A DNA stretch of 64,000 bases from Flabesymbios commensalis (taxonomy: Eukaryota > Annelida > Polychaeta > Terebellida > Flabelligeridae), in contig OZ024909.1 in the NCBI GenBank assembly GCA_964017125.1, forward strand, positions 78,374,717 to 78,438,716, given 5' to 3'. Shown here in pieces: positions 41,101 through 51,893 of this stretch (position 1 is the stretch's first letter; every line of letters starts with the position of its first letter). Made by a program: the position numbers and the translations under genes. The notes below the pieces were generated by a model. The model ran no database searches. It was not told the origin of the DNA and saw only the letters and a list, made by a program, of their open reading frames with translations.

Positions 41101-44100
41101 AACAGTGGAATTCAGATCAAAATGTCCTGGAAAAGTCCTGGATTTCCTTTGGTCCATGGAATTTGGTTTTCTATGGCATTCTTTCAGTGATGAGTTTGCT
41201 ATTTCTCTTCATGTTTTATGCTTTATACAGTTCCTTGGAAAACTGGAATTCTGAAAGGGGCCATATGAATAAATAAAATTATAAGATGTTATGTATTAAG
41301 AAATCTTTGATGAAACAGATGGCCCGTCGGAAATCACCAGTTCAGTACATATTTTTGTCTTAGGGGACCACCATTCAATTACCAAGGGGGGCGGGGGCTG
41401 GAGTTTTTTTTTTAAATAAATATTTTCAGAACAAATTTTCGTGATACAGGGTATAAATAATTGTTCTGGTCCTTAAAAAAATGTGAGCCTCGCTTCGCTC
41501 AGCATAATTAAGACACCCAGGTTTCAATTTGTGGACACTCGCATCGCTGGGCTCTTTAACCATCAATACTAAGGCTAGTTTGTGATCAAACCTTGTGGAC
41601 AGGATTTTTGACAGTGAAATAAATATTTTGCTTAGGCAGAGTGTGAAAAAAATATAGTTATGCAGATAGGAAGTGAAATAAATAATTTGTACAATTCAAA
41701 AACTGCAAAGCCCCCCCCCCCCCCCCGCAGCCAGTTGGAAAACATACATTTAGTCCTTGAAAAGTCCTTGAAAAGTTCTTGAATTCGCTTGTCAGATTTT
41801 TGTGTGAACCCTGATAATGGGAGTCAATATGATCCTATCATTTCGTAAGCGAGGCTTTCCATAGAGTCACATTATAAAAAATCACGAACGATTAACCACT
41901 TCCTTTTTTTTAATTTTTGTGAAAAAATTCAAAAAATGAATATAGACTATGTCCACTGCCCTATGAGGAAGTACTGGAGGACATATCAAGACCGTTTGGA
42001 CAGAACAATGTGGGAATCTCGAAAAATTGATATACCTGGGGAAGGCTGCACTAGTTTGCCCAGGGTAAAACCTGGGTGAAGTTTTGTTTGCCTGCCCTGC
42101 ACTTTCTTATCGGGCGCTGTATACAGCTGTATACAGCTCTGTTACAGTATTGCAGGGCACTCATTGGGTGCCCTGATGTATCTTAAAACATCTCAGTAAT
42201 TTTATTCAGCTGCTTCAAAATGTTCAAGTGTCTGGGGGATGTTTTTTGGCTTCTGTATCCCTGCCGGAATTTGCAAAATAAGGGTCACAACTTTTTGACG
42301 TTTTTATAATTAGCTCTGATTTCGATCTAGCACAGAATTTTTCTTGCTCAGTGAAAACTGGAATGTGGTCAAATATTTCTTTTAGAATGCCAGAAGTTAT
42401 GAAAAAAGGCTCAGCATAATTTTATTATAGTAGGTTGCTAATTATGATGCTCTTCACAGTGAATAAAAATTCTATAGAGATATTTGTCAAGTTTTTAAAT
42501 AAATTCAAGAGAGTGGCAGCTGGAAGTCTACAATAAGACTTATATTGTATTTATTCTAATAAATACCCTGGCATACCAATTAAACATGTTAAATACCACT
42601 CCCCTGATTTGAAAATCAAATCCAAGATCATGGTACACTGTACAGTGAAAAATGATTCTAATAAGCACGTTAAACCCCCCTCCCCCCCCTGTAGCCTCAG
42701 GAGGCAGTGACTTATCTAGCCAGCCATCCATCCAGCCGTCTTTTTGGACGGCCAGTTTTTAGTTGGGCCATTTTTGTACAGGACAGCCAAAGTCTGAAAA
42801 CCTCCAAAAAGACGGCCAATATTTTGCTAGAATTACCTAAAAAGGATGGGCTTGAGAACTCAAGATCCACGATGGTTGTCTGTTGACCGTTCAGGGGCAT
42901 TCCTCAAGCAAAAATATTGATTGGGAAAATTATTGTGTGATAGGCCTACTGGCGCCATCTGGCGAATGGTAGGCCTAGCAAAAATATTCTATTTACCGTA
43001 TATCCACGTGTATAATGCGATGTTTTTTCTTAGCTATTTATGTCACAAAAAGGCACCTCGTATTATACATAGATGTAGAATTTATTACAATTTTTTTTAG
43101 CTCTTTAGCGGTAAGTTCTCTAGCGGTAAAACATATCTATAAACGTAGGCCAGTCAGCGTGTTTGGTAAGCAGGCCTATACAACAAGAACAACAATTAGA
43201 CTGTGCTTTTCCAACCAGTAGAATGACATTTACTGTATTTCATGGACGACGTATATTAGCGGCCTAGCCACAATTGACCCAGTGAGCGCGATACACTAAC
43301 GCAATGCTGTGTCAAAGTTAGGACGGTGTTGTCGACGCTGGCCCAACAATTATAAAGCAGCATTGGACATTGAGTGTGTTTGTTGTGAGTGCAAGCCCAG
43401 CAAACAAGAGACGTTCACCCAATGCTGGTACACTGTTGGGCCACCGTCTGCGACGCTAACACAACATTGTTCTAGCATTGGGTGAATGTGTCGTGTTTGC
43501 TGGGAGCCCCCGTCTCACATTCCCACCAAAAGACAAACACGCGCGTGGCACCTTTGACAACTAGGGCAGATAAATGACACCGTTAGTCTGCAACCAATTC
43601 ACACTCCTGACATGTTCATTTATATTATTAATGATTTAATCTAAGATCGCCTTTCATATATGGGAGTGTTCTATTGTGTAAGACGGTAGGCCTATCTGAA
43701 CATGATATTTTATTAGGATGTATTGGAATGAGAGAATGCGTTGACAACATATAACAAGATATCACTGATTATAGTTCCTATGGCAAATTCTATACGTGTA
43801 GGCCTTCGAATGTCCATAATGCTGGGATAACATTAATGCCTACCGCCGTTGCCGCTGCTGATACGGTATTGAGAAAATGGTGGTATCTGTTAGCTGTAGT
43901 TAACTGAGCGCAGCTGTGTTACACCTGACACCTTCTACAGCCGAACACCTCTTGTGTCTAGACAATGCGGCTAGTCTGCAAATGTTTTACAATCGCACAA
44001 TTTATCTTGGAATGTTCTTATTTGAGCACGATGATAATAAAATATGGTCCAGTAATAGATAAATTAAATTAATATAAATTTGTCGGCGAAATATAAATAT

Positions 44101-47100
44101 TTTAAAATCTGTGTGTATATGTAGCTTACGCAGGCCTCAGAATGTCTGCCCAAAACCAGCCAGTCCCGATATCCACTCTGCCGTTGAAATGAATATACAC
44201 ATCTGCTTACTCTACAAGTGAGCAAATACTGCCCTTTGGTTTGCTGTACTGTTGCCGCTGTTCCCGTCATGGAGCATCGTGTATGCAGATATCTGTCCTG
44301 TGTCACAGCGTCATTTAATAGAAAACGATAATATCCATGCCTCACATTTAGATGGCCCGGGACTCTGCCGACATCCAAAATTTGAGGTCGTATTATACAG
44401 AGGGGTAGACGTTTTTCCCGTCATCAGAGGCCTCAAATCTTAACTAATTCTAATTCTGTGAAACGCAGTGACGTCATCGGAATCCTCTTTCCTCGGTGAT
44501 AATAATGTTATAAATGTTTCCCCCTCCCACAGGCCTGCTTCATTGTATTAGATTACCAGGTGAAAAGATTGCAGGTCAAGGCTATGTATTGAGTTTCACA
44601 GAATACTAATGATTGCGGAACATCCTTGATAGGTATACATTTGAACTTGGATAGCCCCCCTCCCCTACTATTTTTCACTTCGAAATGAATTGTTTTAATT
44701 CCTTAATATTTGGTACTATAAATACAATAGGCCTAATACATAAATTGTTTGTGCTTTTGGTGGTATAGGTCCCCTATGACACCAGTGCTTCCCCTTATTA
44801 CTAATGTAGATCTATATATATATTGGCCTGGTTGGAATATGCTCTCAAGTCCTATTCCACTTGGATATCGGATTAAAGGTCGGTCAGGATGAGGTAGCAT
44901 GTTAGACATTGTCATGAAGTGCCCTGAAATTGATTTAAGTTAGATCCATGAATTTACAAAGTATATCATAATGGTTCCTTAATATACCCCAGGTGTGTTA
45001 ATGTGCTCCGAGTATGCGGTAGCCTACATTCATAATATGTGGCACATTTAAAAATTTGTTTTGTCAAAAATGAAATGTTAAGCGTTTTTCTAAATATAGG
45101 CTTATTTCACAAGATGCCGTATTTTTTTATATATGTGTCATCAAAGTATTTTATTTCTGCAATTTAGTATATACTGGTAGGCCTATATAAGATAAAGGCC
45201 TATTATAATGATTATAAATATGATTTCTGGGAAAATAGATGATTTCTGGAAATAACGATGTTTTCTGGCCTTTCCATCTTATTTTTTGTGAAAAAGTGAC
45301 CACCCAATTTTATTTACTCCACTGATGCATCTTAAAGCCAGCGTTCGACACTGACAGTGGTCTGGTGGTCCGAAACCCCCAGAATTTATGTCGGACCACC
45401 AGAACATATCATATCCAGTGGTCCGGTGAACCTCTAAAATATCCAGTCCTCAAAATTGTAACAATAAAATGCTCAAAAATTTAAACAATCGTTGCCACTC
45501 GCTCTCACCCTTTTTATGGAACAAAACATGTGTTTGTAATTATGAGTGGCATGCATTCTTGAGGTCGAGATTGATCATCATCCATGTTGTGATTTTACAA
45601 AATTAATGATGTGAAAACACATCATTATCATGCGCGTGAAAAAAATTGTTTCAAAATTCACAAGGTTTGTTGTTGTCAGGACCACTAAAGAAATTCTCGG
45701 ACCACCAGATCCTCTGAGCTGCTCGTAAAAGTTTGTGTGAAACCCTGAAAGCCCTGTATTTGTTCAATTTCGTGGGAAGACCCCTCCCCTCCTCTCTCCT
45801 CCCCCAGACGAGAGGGAGTCAACCGCCAGGTTGATGGACGTTTTTGATGTCACAGTTACTGTATTTTGGACGCCCTGTCTTCCATTTCTAGATGAGTCTT
45901 TGTCAGGAGGTATTCTAATTAATAATTAATGCTCAGGGCATTTATTAGAATGTATACTGTAAATGTCATTGCATATAAATTCTTGGAAATATAACAATCT
46001 GGTTTGTCCTGAATTACCATATATATTTTTATTTCTCCTAGATGACTTAACAAAGCGGCAGAAGATACTTGCTATAAACCGAGTTCTGAAAACCGAACCT
46101 GTAGATGTGGAAACCTTAAAACAGCTTTGTATCAGTCGAGGTGGTCTGTTGTCTGATGAAATCCGTAAGAAAGCATGGCCGAAGCTACTTCAGGTCGATG
46201 TTGGAAATATTCTTGATAAGCCAGGTATCTATACATTGCGATAGGGTAGATAGAATAAGCCTAATTTGTATTTTAATTACAGTATCAAATAATTCTACTT
46301 ATTAATGATTTATCTTCAAATGGAAACACTTATCATGCTTTTATACCTAATGTTTTCATCAAAATTTTTGTATAATCCAGATATCGTGTTTTTCTAGTTG
46401 AATATTAAATATGTGTTTATCAAAGCTAAATTTGAACGATGATCAATTACTTATAGAATAATGCTTAGCTTTTTTAAGCATCATTCCAGTACTTGTATTT
46501 TTTATCAGATGAAGAAGTACTACATGGTCATCGAGACTATCAGCAGGTAATCATGGATGTGAACAGATCATTGAAGCGGTTCCCTCCTGGTGAGTTGTGT
46601 GTATATTCTTTGGGCATCTTTACCCCTTTCAGCGCAGGGACTCTCAGTTTATATAAAAAATAATTCAGTGCTTCATTCCTTTATTGTTTATATCTCTCAA
46701 TATTTATGGATTTTCATATTCTAAAAGATTGATTGCTGTTGCAGGTATGGAAGTGGACACTAGAATGGCAATGCAGGATCAGCTTGTTGACTGTATTATG
46801 AGAACTCTGGTGCACCATGATGACCTTCATTATTACCAGGTGATAACTCGCCTCCTGTGATCAAAGGGTCCCATCAATCTCTTAATAAAGTGGTAGATAA
46901 GATCCTGTCCACAATAAAGTATGAGTCTCATTGGAGATACCAGGTGATAATTCCCCTTTTGTGATCAAAGGGTCCATCAATCTCTTAGTAAAGTGGTAGA
47001 TAAGATCCTGTGGGCGATAAAGTATGAGTGTCGATGGAGATACCAGGTGATAGTTCACCTTTTGTGATCAAAGGGTCCATCAATCTCTTAGTAAAGTGGT

Positions 47101-50100
47101 AGATACGATCCTGTGGGCGATAAAGTATGAGTATCGTTTTCAGAGAGATACTGCAGATTTGGTGATTCATGTATTTGTGAGTTTTAAATTTTAGTGAATT
47201 TCGCGAAAACAATCTCGCAAAAATTATTATTATAATAGCACTACTCTCATCGAAATTGATAATTTGTGATTTCTAGACTTCGCGAAAATCACAAATTCGC
47301 AAAAATCTAAACACGCGAAAATTAACACGCGAAAATTACCAGATCTGCAGTATCTGTTTCACAGTTTTTGATTTACAATTCTGATTTTTTCTTTTATAAG
47401 TAGCTGGGTGGAGTGATTATCATTGGCAAGCCTGCTTAGTTAATTTATTTTATTTTAACCCACTTAAAGTGGCTGAAAATTGGCAAAAGTGACAAAAATA
47501 TTTGCAAGTCTTCAGGACTCGGAATTGGACAAAATTTTCACTTGTCCAGTCGGACAACTGGCTAAAAAATTGACTATTCCTTCCCAAAAACACACTTGTC
47601 CTTCCTAATAAATGTCAAGCAGGGTCACTCGTCCAGTAGGACAAGCTCATTGAAACTGAACTCATCCTTCCCAGATTGCTGGTCGTCTCGGACAATCCGA
47701 CGGGGCCAATTTCGAGCCCTGGTCTTGAAGTTTAGACACACATTTCCAGTAACAATAATTTGGTTGACTGATAAAACAGATTAATAAAATAGAATAAAAA
47801 AGACAATAGTCATGATTAGCAAAATAAGGGTGGTTGCTTTCAGCTCTTATGATGTCAGTGTCGATGGCTCGATCTCCGGGCTGTTACATATATCTTTAAT
47901 GCTATCATTGTGATGTCTTACTTATATTGTACATTTTTTTCAGGGGTTTCATGACATTGTGGTGACATTCCTGCTGGTTGTCGAGGAAGACGTGACATTT
48001 GCCTTGATGGATAAACTCTCCCGCAATCACCTTAAGTAATACATTCATTATAGATTTGTTTTTAAACCGAATAAAATGCGACCCAGTTGAATTACTGATA
48101 GAACCTAAGCTAATCAGCTAATATAATTCTGGATATATGTCTATTTTTCTTTAATGGATGTTATCTGCATTAGTAAATCCAGCTTCTAATCACTAGCTGA
48201 CAATACACCAGGATGAAGGATAACTATAGAATGTTTAAAAAATCTATTGTGTAATTAACACTTCAGTGTCTAATTGTCATTGATTAACTACTTTTTTAAC
48301 AAATTTCCTTGTGGTAGGGCATAATGTATTTGTTCTAATGGACATTCAGACAATAGTTTGTGCGTTGTTGATATATGGAGTATGTCATCACTGATAGCGT
48401 GATTATCTGGATGATGTAACCTTGGCAGACACTGAAATATTTTTTATACAAACCATGGTGACCAAAGGTTGTTTTCAATTTGAAATCATCATAAATGTCT
48501 TAGTTAGCTCTTTCCAATTTATTTGAATACCCATGTTATGGATCTACAGCTATTATAAATGTTTTAATATTCCTGTAGATGTCAGATTCTGATGTATAAT
48601 GACAGTCCCGCGCTGAAAGTGCTGGCATATTGTCAGTGGGATTCAATCCAACAAAGCTGACCCTTCAACAACAAGCAGACTGCAACAATTTTTATTGCAT
48701 TAGAGTATTGACATTTAACTAATTTTCTTTTATCTTTCTAGAGATTTCATGGGAAAAACCATGGACAAGACAACAACGATGCTTAATTATCTATATCCCA
48801 TCATTGGTCGGGCCAGTCCAAAGCTTCGAGCTTTTATGGAAAAGTAAGTTTTGTAGTTTCTAGCCCAAAGCTTCAAGGTTTTATGGAAAGTAAGCTTTGT
48901 AGTTTGGGTTTCATATGAGTCATATTTATTTTCTTTGTGATTCTATTAATTATTGATAACTTATCATTATTTAATTTTAAAGTTGTTATTTTAATAGGAA
49001 TTTTACAGCATTGTCAACGTTCCATGAGTGATAAGTGAAGGGAAAGGACAGCGTTTAAATGATCAGGGTAGCTAGTCGTCACATTACTGGAAAACAGAGC
49101 TTGTGAAATTTTATCAAACTTGTGGGGTTCATTAATTTTGGGATGTGGTTCAATTATTTTATATAGAGGCACAATCCTCTCGAGAGATTTCACCAAACAG
49201 CCCTACATACTACCAGAAGGTATGTGAATGCAGGTCATTTTCACAAGGCTTATTCCTAAAAAAGCAACTCTATGTGCCGCCAGAATGCATATATATATGG
49301 GACTCCAATTTTAAAGATCACCTAAATTTTCTTTCACTTGAAGTTGTGTGTTGAGGTAGTGTGACACAGCTTCAAGTGACTGAATATTTAAATTGAATAG
49401 GTCAGACCTATACTATAGGGGCTAAAATTTAAGTGAGAAAGAAAAAAAAACCCATTGTACTGTTATAGTTAGGATTCATTGGCACATGAAGGATTTACTC
49501 TGAATACATTATCTTTGATTTACTTTGACAGAGCAGAGACTGGCACCATATTCTCGTTGAGCTGGCTCATCACCTGGTACGGACACGTCCTCGGAGACTT
49601 CAAGGACATTGTCCGACTTTATGACTTCTTTATTGCCTGTCATCCTCTGATGCCGATATACCTCGCAGCAACAGTGAGTAGGGGTCAGGACATTTAGGGG
49701 TTCTCATACGTGTTTTGTAAGCCTTTTCATGTTTATGTAGATTATTCAAAAAAATATTTGGAGAGAATAGTGCAATCTGTCAAAATAATGACGATTTGAT
49801 CTTGTATTCTGTGAAACTCAATGACCTTGGCCTCTTTTGTTTTCACCGAGCTGGCTAGTACAATGAAGTATGGGGGAGGGGTCTTATATAACCTTGTTTT
49901 CACCGAGTGAGGTCACTGCGTTTCACAGAATTGCAATTGTGTATTTTATCAATTTTTTAACCCTTTGCCCTCATTTCAATTTTAGCCCACTTGAAGTTTT
50001 GTCTTACTAGCATGGTCCACAACTTTGGGTGGCTGAAATTTACTGATAGCAGTATTTATTTAATTTGAGATCAAACATTTGCAAATTTTGATGTATAAAT

Positions 50101-51728
50101 GCCACTTTTTTATTCTCAATGACAGTTATTTGATCAGAATTCTAAAAAAAATTAAAAACGACTATATTCATCCTTAGTACATAAAGGGTTGAATCAGATC
50201 ATTTTTATTCAGTAGTTTTAAGATTGGAAGAAATATCTTGTTGTTAAACTACATCTTGAGATTTTTTCGTGTATGTTACATCAAATATTTAATGTTCACA
50301 GTTAGTGATTAAAACCAAATAGATATGGCTTTCACTATTGGGATATCAAGTGGTCTGATCTGTGGATATACTGCAAATCTAATCATTTTTACGAGTTTTT
50401 GTGAATTTCTGATTTTGTGACTTTTCACGAAGTTTAGAATTTGCAAATTTGCATTTTTCTTTTGTAGCACTATTATATTGAAATTTTTCGCGAGATTCTT
50501 CAATTCATGAATTTGTCAATTAACACAAAATTCGCCAATTAACACCTCACAAATATTACCAGATCTACAGTATTAAACCTTATCCTGTTAAGTTAATTCA
50601 TTTAAATTTTCACCCACTTGAAGTTGTGTCTCGCTACCGTGACCCACAACTTCAAGTAGCTGAGAATTACTCATATTTGTTTAATTTTAGCACAAACATT
50701 GCAAATCTTAATGTTTAGACACACATTTTATTCCCAATAACAGTGATTTGGTCGACTAATAAAACAGATTTAAAACAAAAATAGTCGTGATCAGCAGGAT
50801 AAGGGTGATGAATTGACAACGTTTATTTGACAGATTGTTTTGCACAGAGAAGATGCCGTTCTAGCCGTGGAGTGTGAGATGCCATATATTCACAGTCTCC
50901 TCTCCAAGATTCCCGATGATTTGCCTTTCGAGATGCTTATAGTTAGAGCCGGGGATTTGTTCATTCAGTTTCCACCGGAACAAATAGAAATTGAAGCAGA
51001 GCAAGATGCAAAGAGGTATAGGTTTAATTTATCTTTTACAAATAAAATTAATTTGAATTATTATTTTTGTGAATTGTGTAATTTTTGTTATAATAATTTT
51101 ATAAAAAAAATTTCTAGAAGTAAATTTGATAGCATAGTTATTTTTCTTTTACATGAAAATTTTTTTTTTGACTTGTTTCAAATGCATTGTAATTAATGCA
51201 ATAACTTATTTGTCATCTTGCATTAGATCTTTTGTTCTCTCTTGTAATGCTGAATTGTTTTTATCCATCTTTTTAATTCATATAAAGCTGGAATTGCCAA
51301 TGCAATGTCCAGCCTTCCGATATATTACTATTTATGTGAAATAGACACCTTTTAAATTTGAAAAAAATGATAACAGAGCATCTACTACAAACTATTTTAT
51401 CAATTTTTTTTATTGGATTGAAACTTGCTTGAAGCATATATTTAATTTATGGTTAAGAGTTGTTACTACATGTATCACCACTAACTAATGTGATTGTTAT
51501 TGTAGGGCAAAGGAGGCGAAAGAAAAGGCAGCAGAGAATGGTGTATCTAAGTCACATCACAGACCTATCAGACAATCACAGCGTGGGATGAGGTTACTAC
51601 CCACTAAGAGTAACATCCTGGTCAGAGTAACGGTGGCCACGCTCATAGGAGCACTAAGTGCAGCAGCGTATGTTATCATAAGCTCAGGCTCAGAGTGGGA
51701 CGCTAAATGGCCGTGGTCGGGATCTTGA
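37970..51728 (+). CDS. TBC1D20: TBC1D20: ER-anchored Rab GTPase-activating protein, whole gene, 9 coding exons
   Basis: Family role: TBC-domain GAP for Rab1 (and Rab18), held in the ER membrane by a C-terminal segment. Coding exons: 37970-38141, 46042-46224, 46509-46589, 46745-46839, 47944-48035, 48742-48843, 49532-49673, 50834-51015, 51506-51728. Phases agree throughout and give 1272 nt = 423 aa plus stop (human 403). The TBC catalytic pair is visible: Arg finger R138 in IMDVNRSLKRFPPG, and Q177 in YYQG, which is split by intron 4. Other strong blocks are GGLLSDEIRKKAWPKLL, TIFSLSWLITWYGHVL and ACHPLMPIY. Residues 387-408 form one hydrophobic helix near the C terminus. Residues 10-57 are Ser/Arg/Pro-rich, longer than in human and poorly conserved. 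Intron 1 appears to be GC-AG. AATAAA hexamers at 53523 and 53698 are possible but distant polyadenylation signals. Confidence 0.94.
39893..39990 (-). mobile_element. Very short 3' tail of the same LINE family
   Basis: About 95 bp match the last part of the LINE at 34980-35075, sharing GTGGAGTATCAGGCTG and CCAGCTGACTCTTGAACGCTG-like sequence and the last codons FKSQLV. It lies in TBC1D20 intron 1. It is a separate, extremely 5'-truncated insertion or a fragment. Confidence 0.8.
40993..41813. mobile_element. hAT-like element with CAGGGTTCCCA / CAGGGTTCACA ends
   Basis: 821 bp, with inverted ends CAGGGTTCCCAAACG and CAGGGTTCACACAAAA. The interior near both ends repeats GTCCTGGAAAA / GTCCTTGAAAA. 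It is flanked by ATAATG on both sides. There is no transposase frame, so it is non-autonomous. Confidence 0.8.
42541..42690 (+). repeat. Dispersed repeat shared with 32540-32645
   Basis: See the matching words at 32540. A related left end (GGGCATTTATTAGAATG, complement) lies at 45938. Function unknown; possibly a MITE. Confidence 0.6.
43281..43505. mobile_element. Two family a palindromes in TBC1D20 intron 1
   Basis: The second (43396-43505) is complete and well matched: CCCAGCAAACAAGAGACG to GTGTCGTGTTTGCTGGG. The first (43281-43386) is more diverged. Confidence 0.8.
45339..45747. mobile_element. hAT-like MITE with CAGCGTTCGACAC / CAGGGTTTCACAC ends
   Basis: 409 bp; subterminal GGTGGTCCGA words are inverted at the other end. 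Flanked by AAAGC on both sides. TBC1D20 intron 1. Confidence 0.75.
46042..46224 (+). CDS. TBC1D20: TBC1D20 coding exon 2
   Basis: Encodes DDLTKRQKILAINRVL, then LKQLCISRGGLLSDEIRKK and AWPKLL. This aligns with the start of the human TBC domain (ISEGGLLTDEIRRKVWPKLL). It has a TCTCCTAG acceptor and a GTATCT donor. Confidence 0.96.
46509..46589 (+). CDS. TBC1D20: TBC1D20 coding exon 3 (Arg finger)
   Basis: Encodes DYQQVIMDVNRSLKRFPP(G), equivalent to DYQQVLLDVRRSLRRFPPG. The IxxDxxR-type Arg finger (R138) is present. The donor is GTGAGT. Confidence 0.97.
46621..46680 (-). mobile_element. Family b, internally deleted (TBC1D20 intron 3)
   Basis: CCCCTTTCAGCGCAGGGAC is followed at once by TTTATATAAAAAATAATTCA; only the two ends remain. 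Confidence 0.6.
46745..46839 (+). CDS. TBC1D20: TBC1D20 coding exon 4
   Basis: Encodes GMEVDTRMAMQDQLVDCI and then DDLHYYQ. It ends exactly after the catalytic Gln codon (Q177). The junction CCAGGTGATA is repeated twice more within the following intron. Confidence 0.95.
46835..47134 (+). repeat. Three tandem 103-104-bp units spanning the TBC1D20 exon 4 donor
   Basis: Units begin at 46835, 46939 and 47042 with ACCAGGTGATA, which in the first unit is the exon 4/intron 4 junction. The common body includes TGATCAAAGGGTCCATCAAT and AAGTGGTAGATAAGATCCTG. The units differ at few sites, so the expansion is fairly recent. Confidence 0.9.
47149..47353. mobile_element. Family h palindromic MITE in TBC1D20 intron 4
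   Basis: Left arm TACTGCAGATTTGGTGATT, right arm ATTACCAGATCTGCAGTA, with TTCGCGAAAAT words between. Confidence 0.85.
47436..47830 (+). mobile_element. Family d copy split by a hAT-like MITE (TBC1D20 intron 4)
   Basis: AACCCACTTAAAGTGGCTG on the left; TTTAGACACACATTTCCAG and GTCATGATTAGCAAAATAAG on the right of the insert at 47513-47721. Confidence 0.75.
47513..47721. mobile_element. hAT-like MITE nested in a family-d element
   Basis: Inverted ends CAGGACTCGGAATTGG and CAGGGCTCGAAATTGG, flanked by GTCTT on both sides. The surrounding sequence (47436-47830) reads as a family-d copy once the insert is taken out. TBC1D20 intron 4. Confidence 0.85.
47944..48035 (+). CDS. TBC1D20: TBC1D20 coding exon 5
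   Basis: Encodes GFHDIVVTFLLVVEEDV and then LMDKLSRNHL, equivalent to GYHDIVVTFLLVVGE and the KLSTHHLRDFM region. The acceptor is TTTTTTTCAG and the donor GTAATA. Confidence 0.96.
48425..48618 (+). mobile_element. Family b element (TBC1D20 intron 5)
   Basis: AAACCATGGTGACCAAAGG, TATGTTATGGATCTACAGC, ending GACAGTCCCGCGCTGAAAG. Confidence 0.75.
48742..48843 (+). CDS. TBC1D20: TBC1D20 coding exon 6
   Basis: Encodes DFMGKTMDKTTTMLNYLYPI and then SPKLRAFMEK (human DFMDPTMDNTKHILNYLMPI). A diverged 26-bp copy of the exon end, CAAAGCTTCAAGG onward, sits just inside the intron at 48868-48895. The donor is GTAAGT. Confidence 0.96.
49325..49400 (+). mobile_element. Family d core hairpin only
   Basis: TTTCACTTGAAGTTGTGTG ... 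GACACAGCTTCAAGTGACTG; no TTAA ends. TBC1D20 intron 6. Confidence 0.6.
49532..49673 (+). CDS. TBC1D20: TBC1D20 coding exon 7
   Basis: Encodes AETGTIFSLSWLITWYGHVL, then DFKDIVRLYDFFIACHPLMP and IYLAAT. This is the best conserved stretch of the family. The donor is GTGAGT. Confidence 0.97.
49960..50190 (+). mobile_element. Family d copy (TBC1D20 intron 7)
   Basis: TTAACCCTTTGCCCTCATTT, GCCCACTTGAAGTTTTGTC, ATTTGCAAATTTTGATGT, ending TACATAAAGGGTTGAA. Confidence 0.8.
50368..50573. mobile_element. Family h palindromic MITE in TBC1D20 intron 7
   Basis: Left arm TACTGCAAATCTAATCATTT, right arm ATATTACCAGATCTACAGTA. A family-d copy starts at its right edge. Confidence 0.8.
50574..50810 (+). mobile_element. 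Family d copy, complete (TBC1D20 intron 7)
   Basis: The clearest copy: TTAAACCTTATCCTG, CACCCACTTGAAGTTGTGTC with its mirrored arm, TGATTTGGTCGACTAATAAA, and GTCGTGATCAGCAGGATAAG. It shows inverted ends ACCCTTATCCTG. Confidence 0.85.
50834..51015 (+). CDS. TBC1D20: TBC1D20 coding exon 8
   Basis: Encodes IVLHREDAVLAVECEMPYIH, then SLLSKIPDDLPFEMLI and RAGDLFIQFPPEQI, ending the TBC domain. The human protein has IPQDLPYETLISRAGDLFVQFPP. The donor is GTATAG. Confidence 0.96.
51225..51500 (+). mobile_element. Family g element (TBC1D20 intron 8)
   Basis: ATATAAAGCTGGAATTGCC / GCAATGTCCAGCCTTCC hairpin and GAGCATCTACTACAAACT. It ends just before exon 9. Confidence 0.65.
51506..51728 (+). CDS. TBC1D20: TBC1D20 coding exon 9 (membrane anchor and stop)
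   Basis: Starts with a charged Ala/Lys/Glu segment, followed by a polar linker and the hydrophobic helix VTVATLIGALSAAAYVIIS. The short tail ends WPWSGS and TGA at 51726-51728. A C-terminal helix with a short tail fits the ER anchoring of the family. The linker is variable between species. Confidence 0.92.
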
Positions 51729-51893
51729 TACAGAATCTGTGACAGACCCGTTGGATGTGGTACTGATTTTATTGTGGGTTTTCCCCTACGTGCTCCCAGG
51801 TGTTCACTCTATCTACTTGTTACAGCTCCGTTACGGAGCGTTGTTGTGCGTGGACCCATGCTGTACAAAAGCAAACAGCAGTAACTGATTTCT

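Larger units (their letters stand above)
38142..46041. other. TBC1D20 intron 1 (7.9 kb): repeats, no other gene seen
   Basis: Holds a short LINE tail (39893-39990), three palindromic DNA elements (40993-41813, 43281-43505, 45339-45747) and a GC-richer, CG-containing patch near 39170-39610 without a recognisable element. Open frames in 38.2-39.9 and 43.6-45.3 kb are short and show no family resemblance. Confidence 0.6.

Noticed and set aside
40768-41157. 129-codon frame with repeated FPG/FQD words, collagen-like at first sight
   Set aside because: The repetition comes from GTCCTGGAAAA words in the subterminal part of the hAT-like element at 40993-41813.
43000-44440. A single element joining CGTATTATAC words at 43060 and 44388
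   Set aside because: The words recur, but I could not match flanking arms or ends, so I did not call an element.
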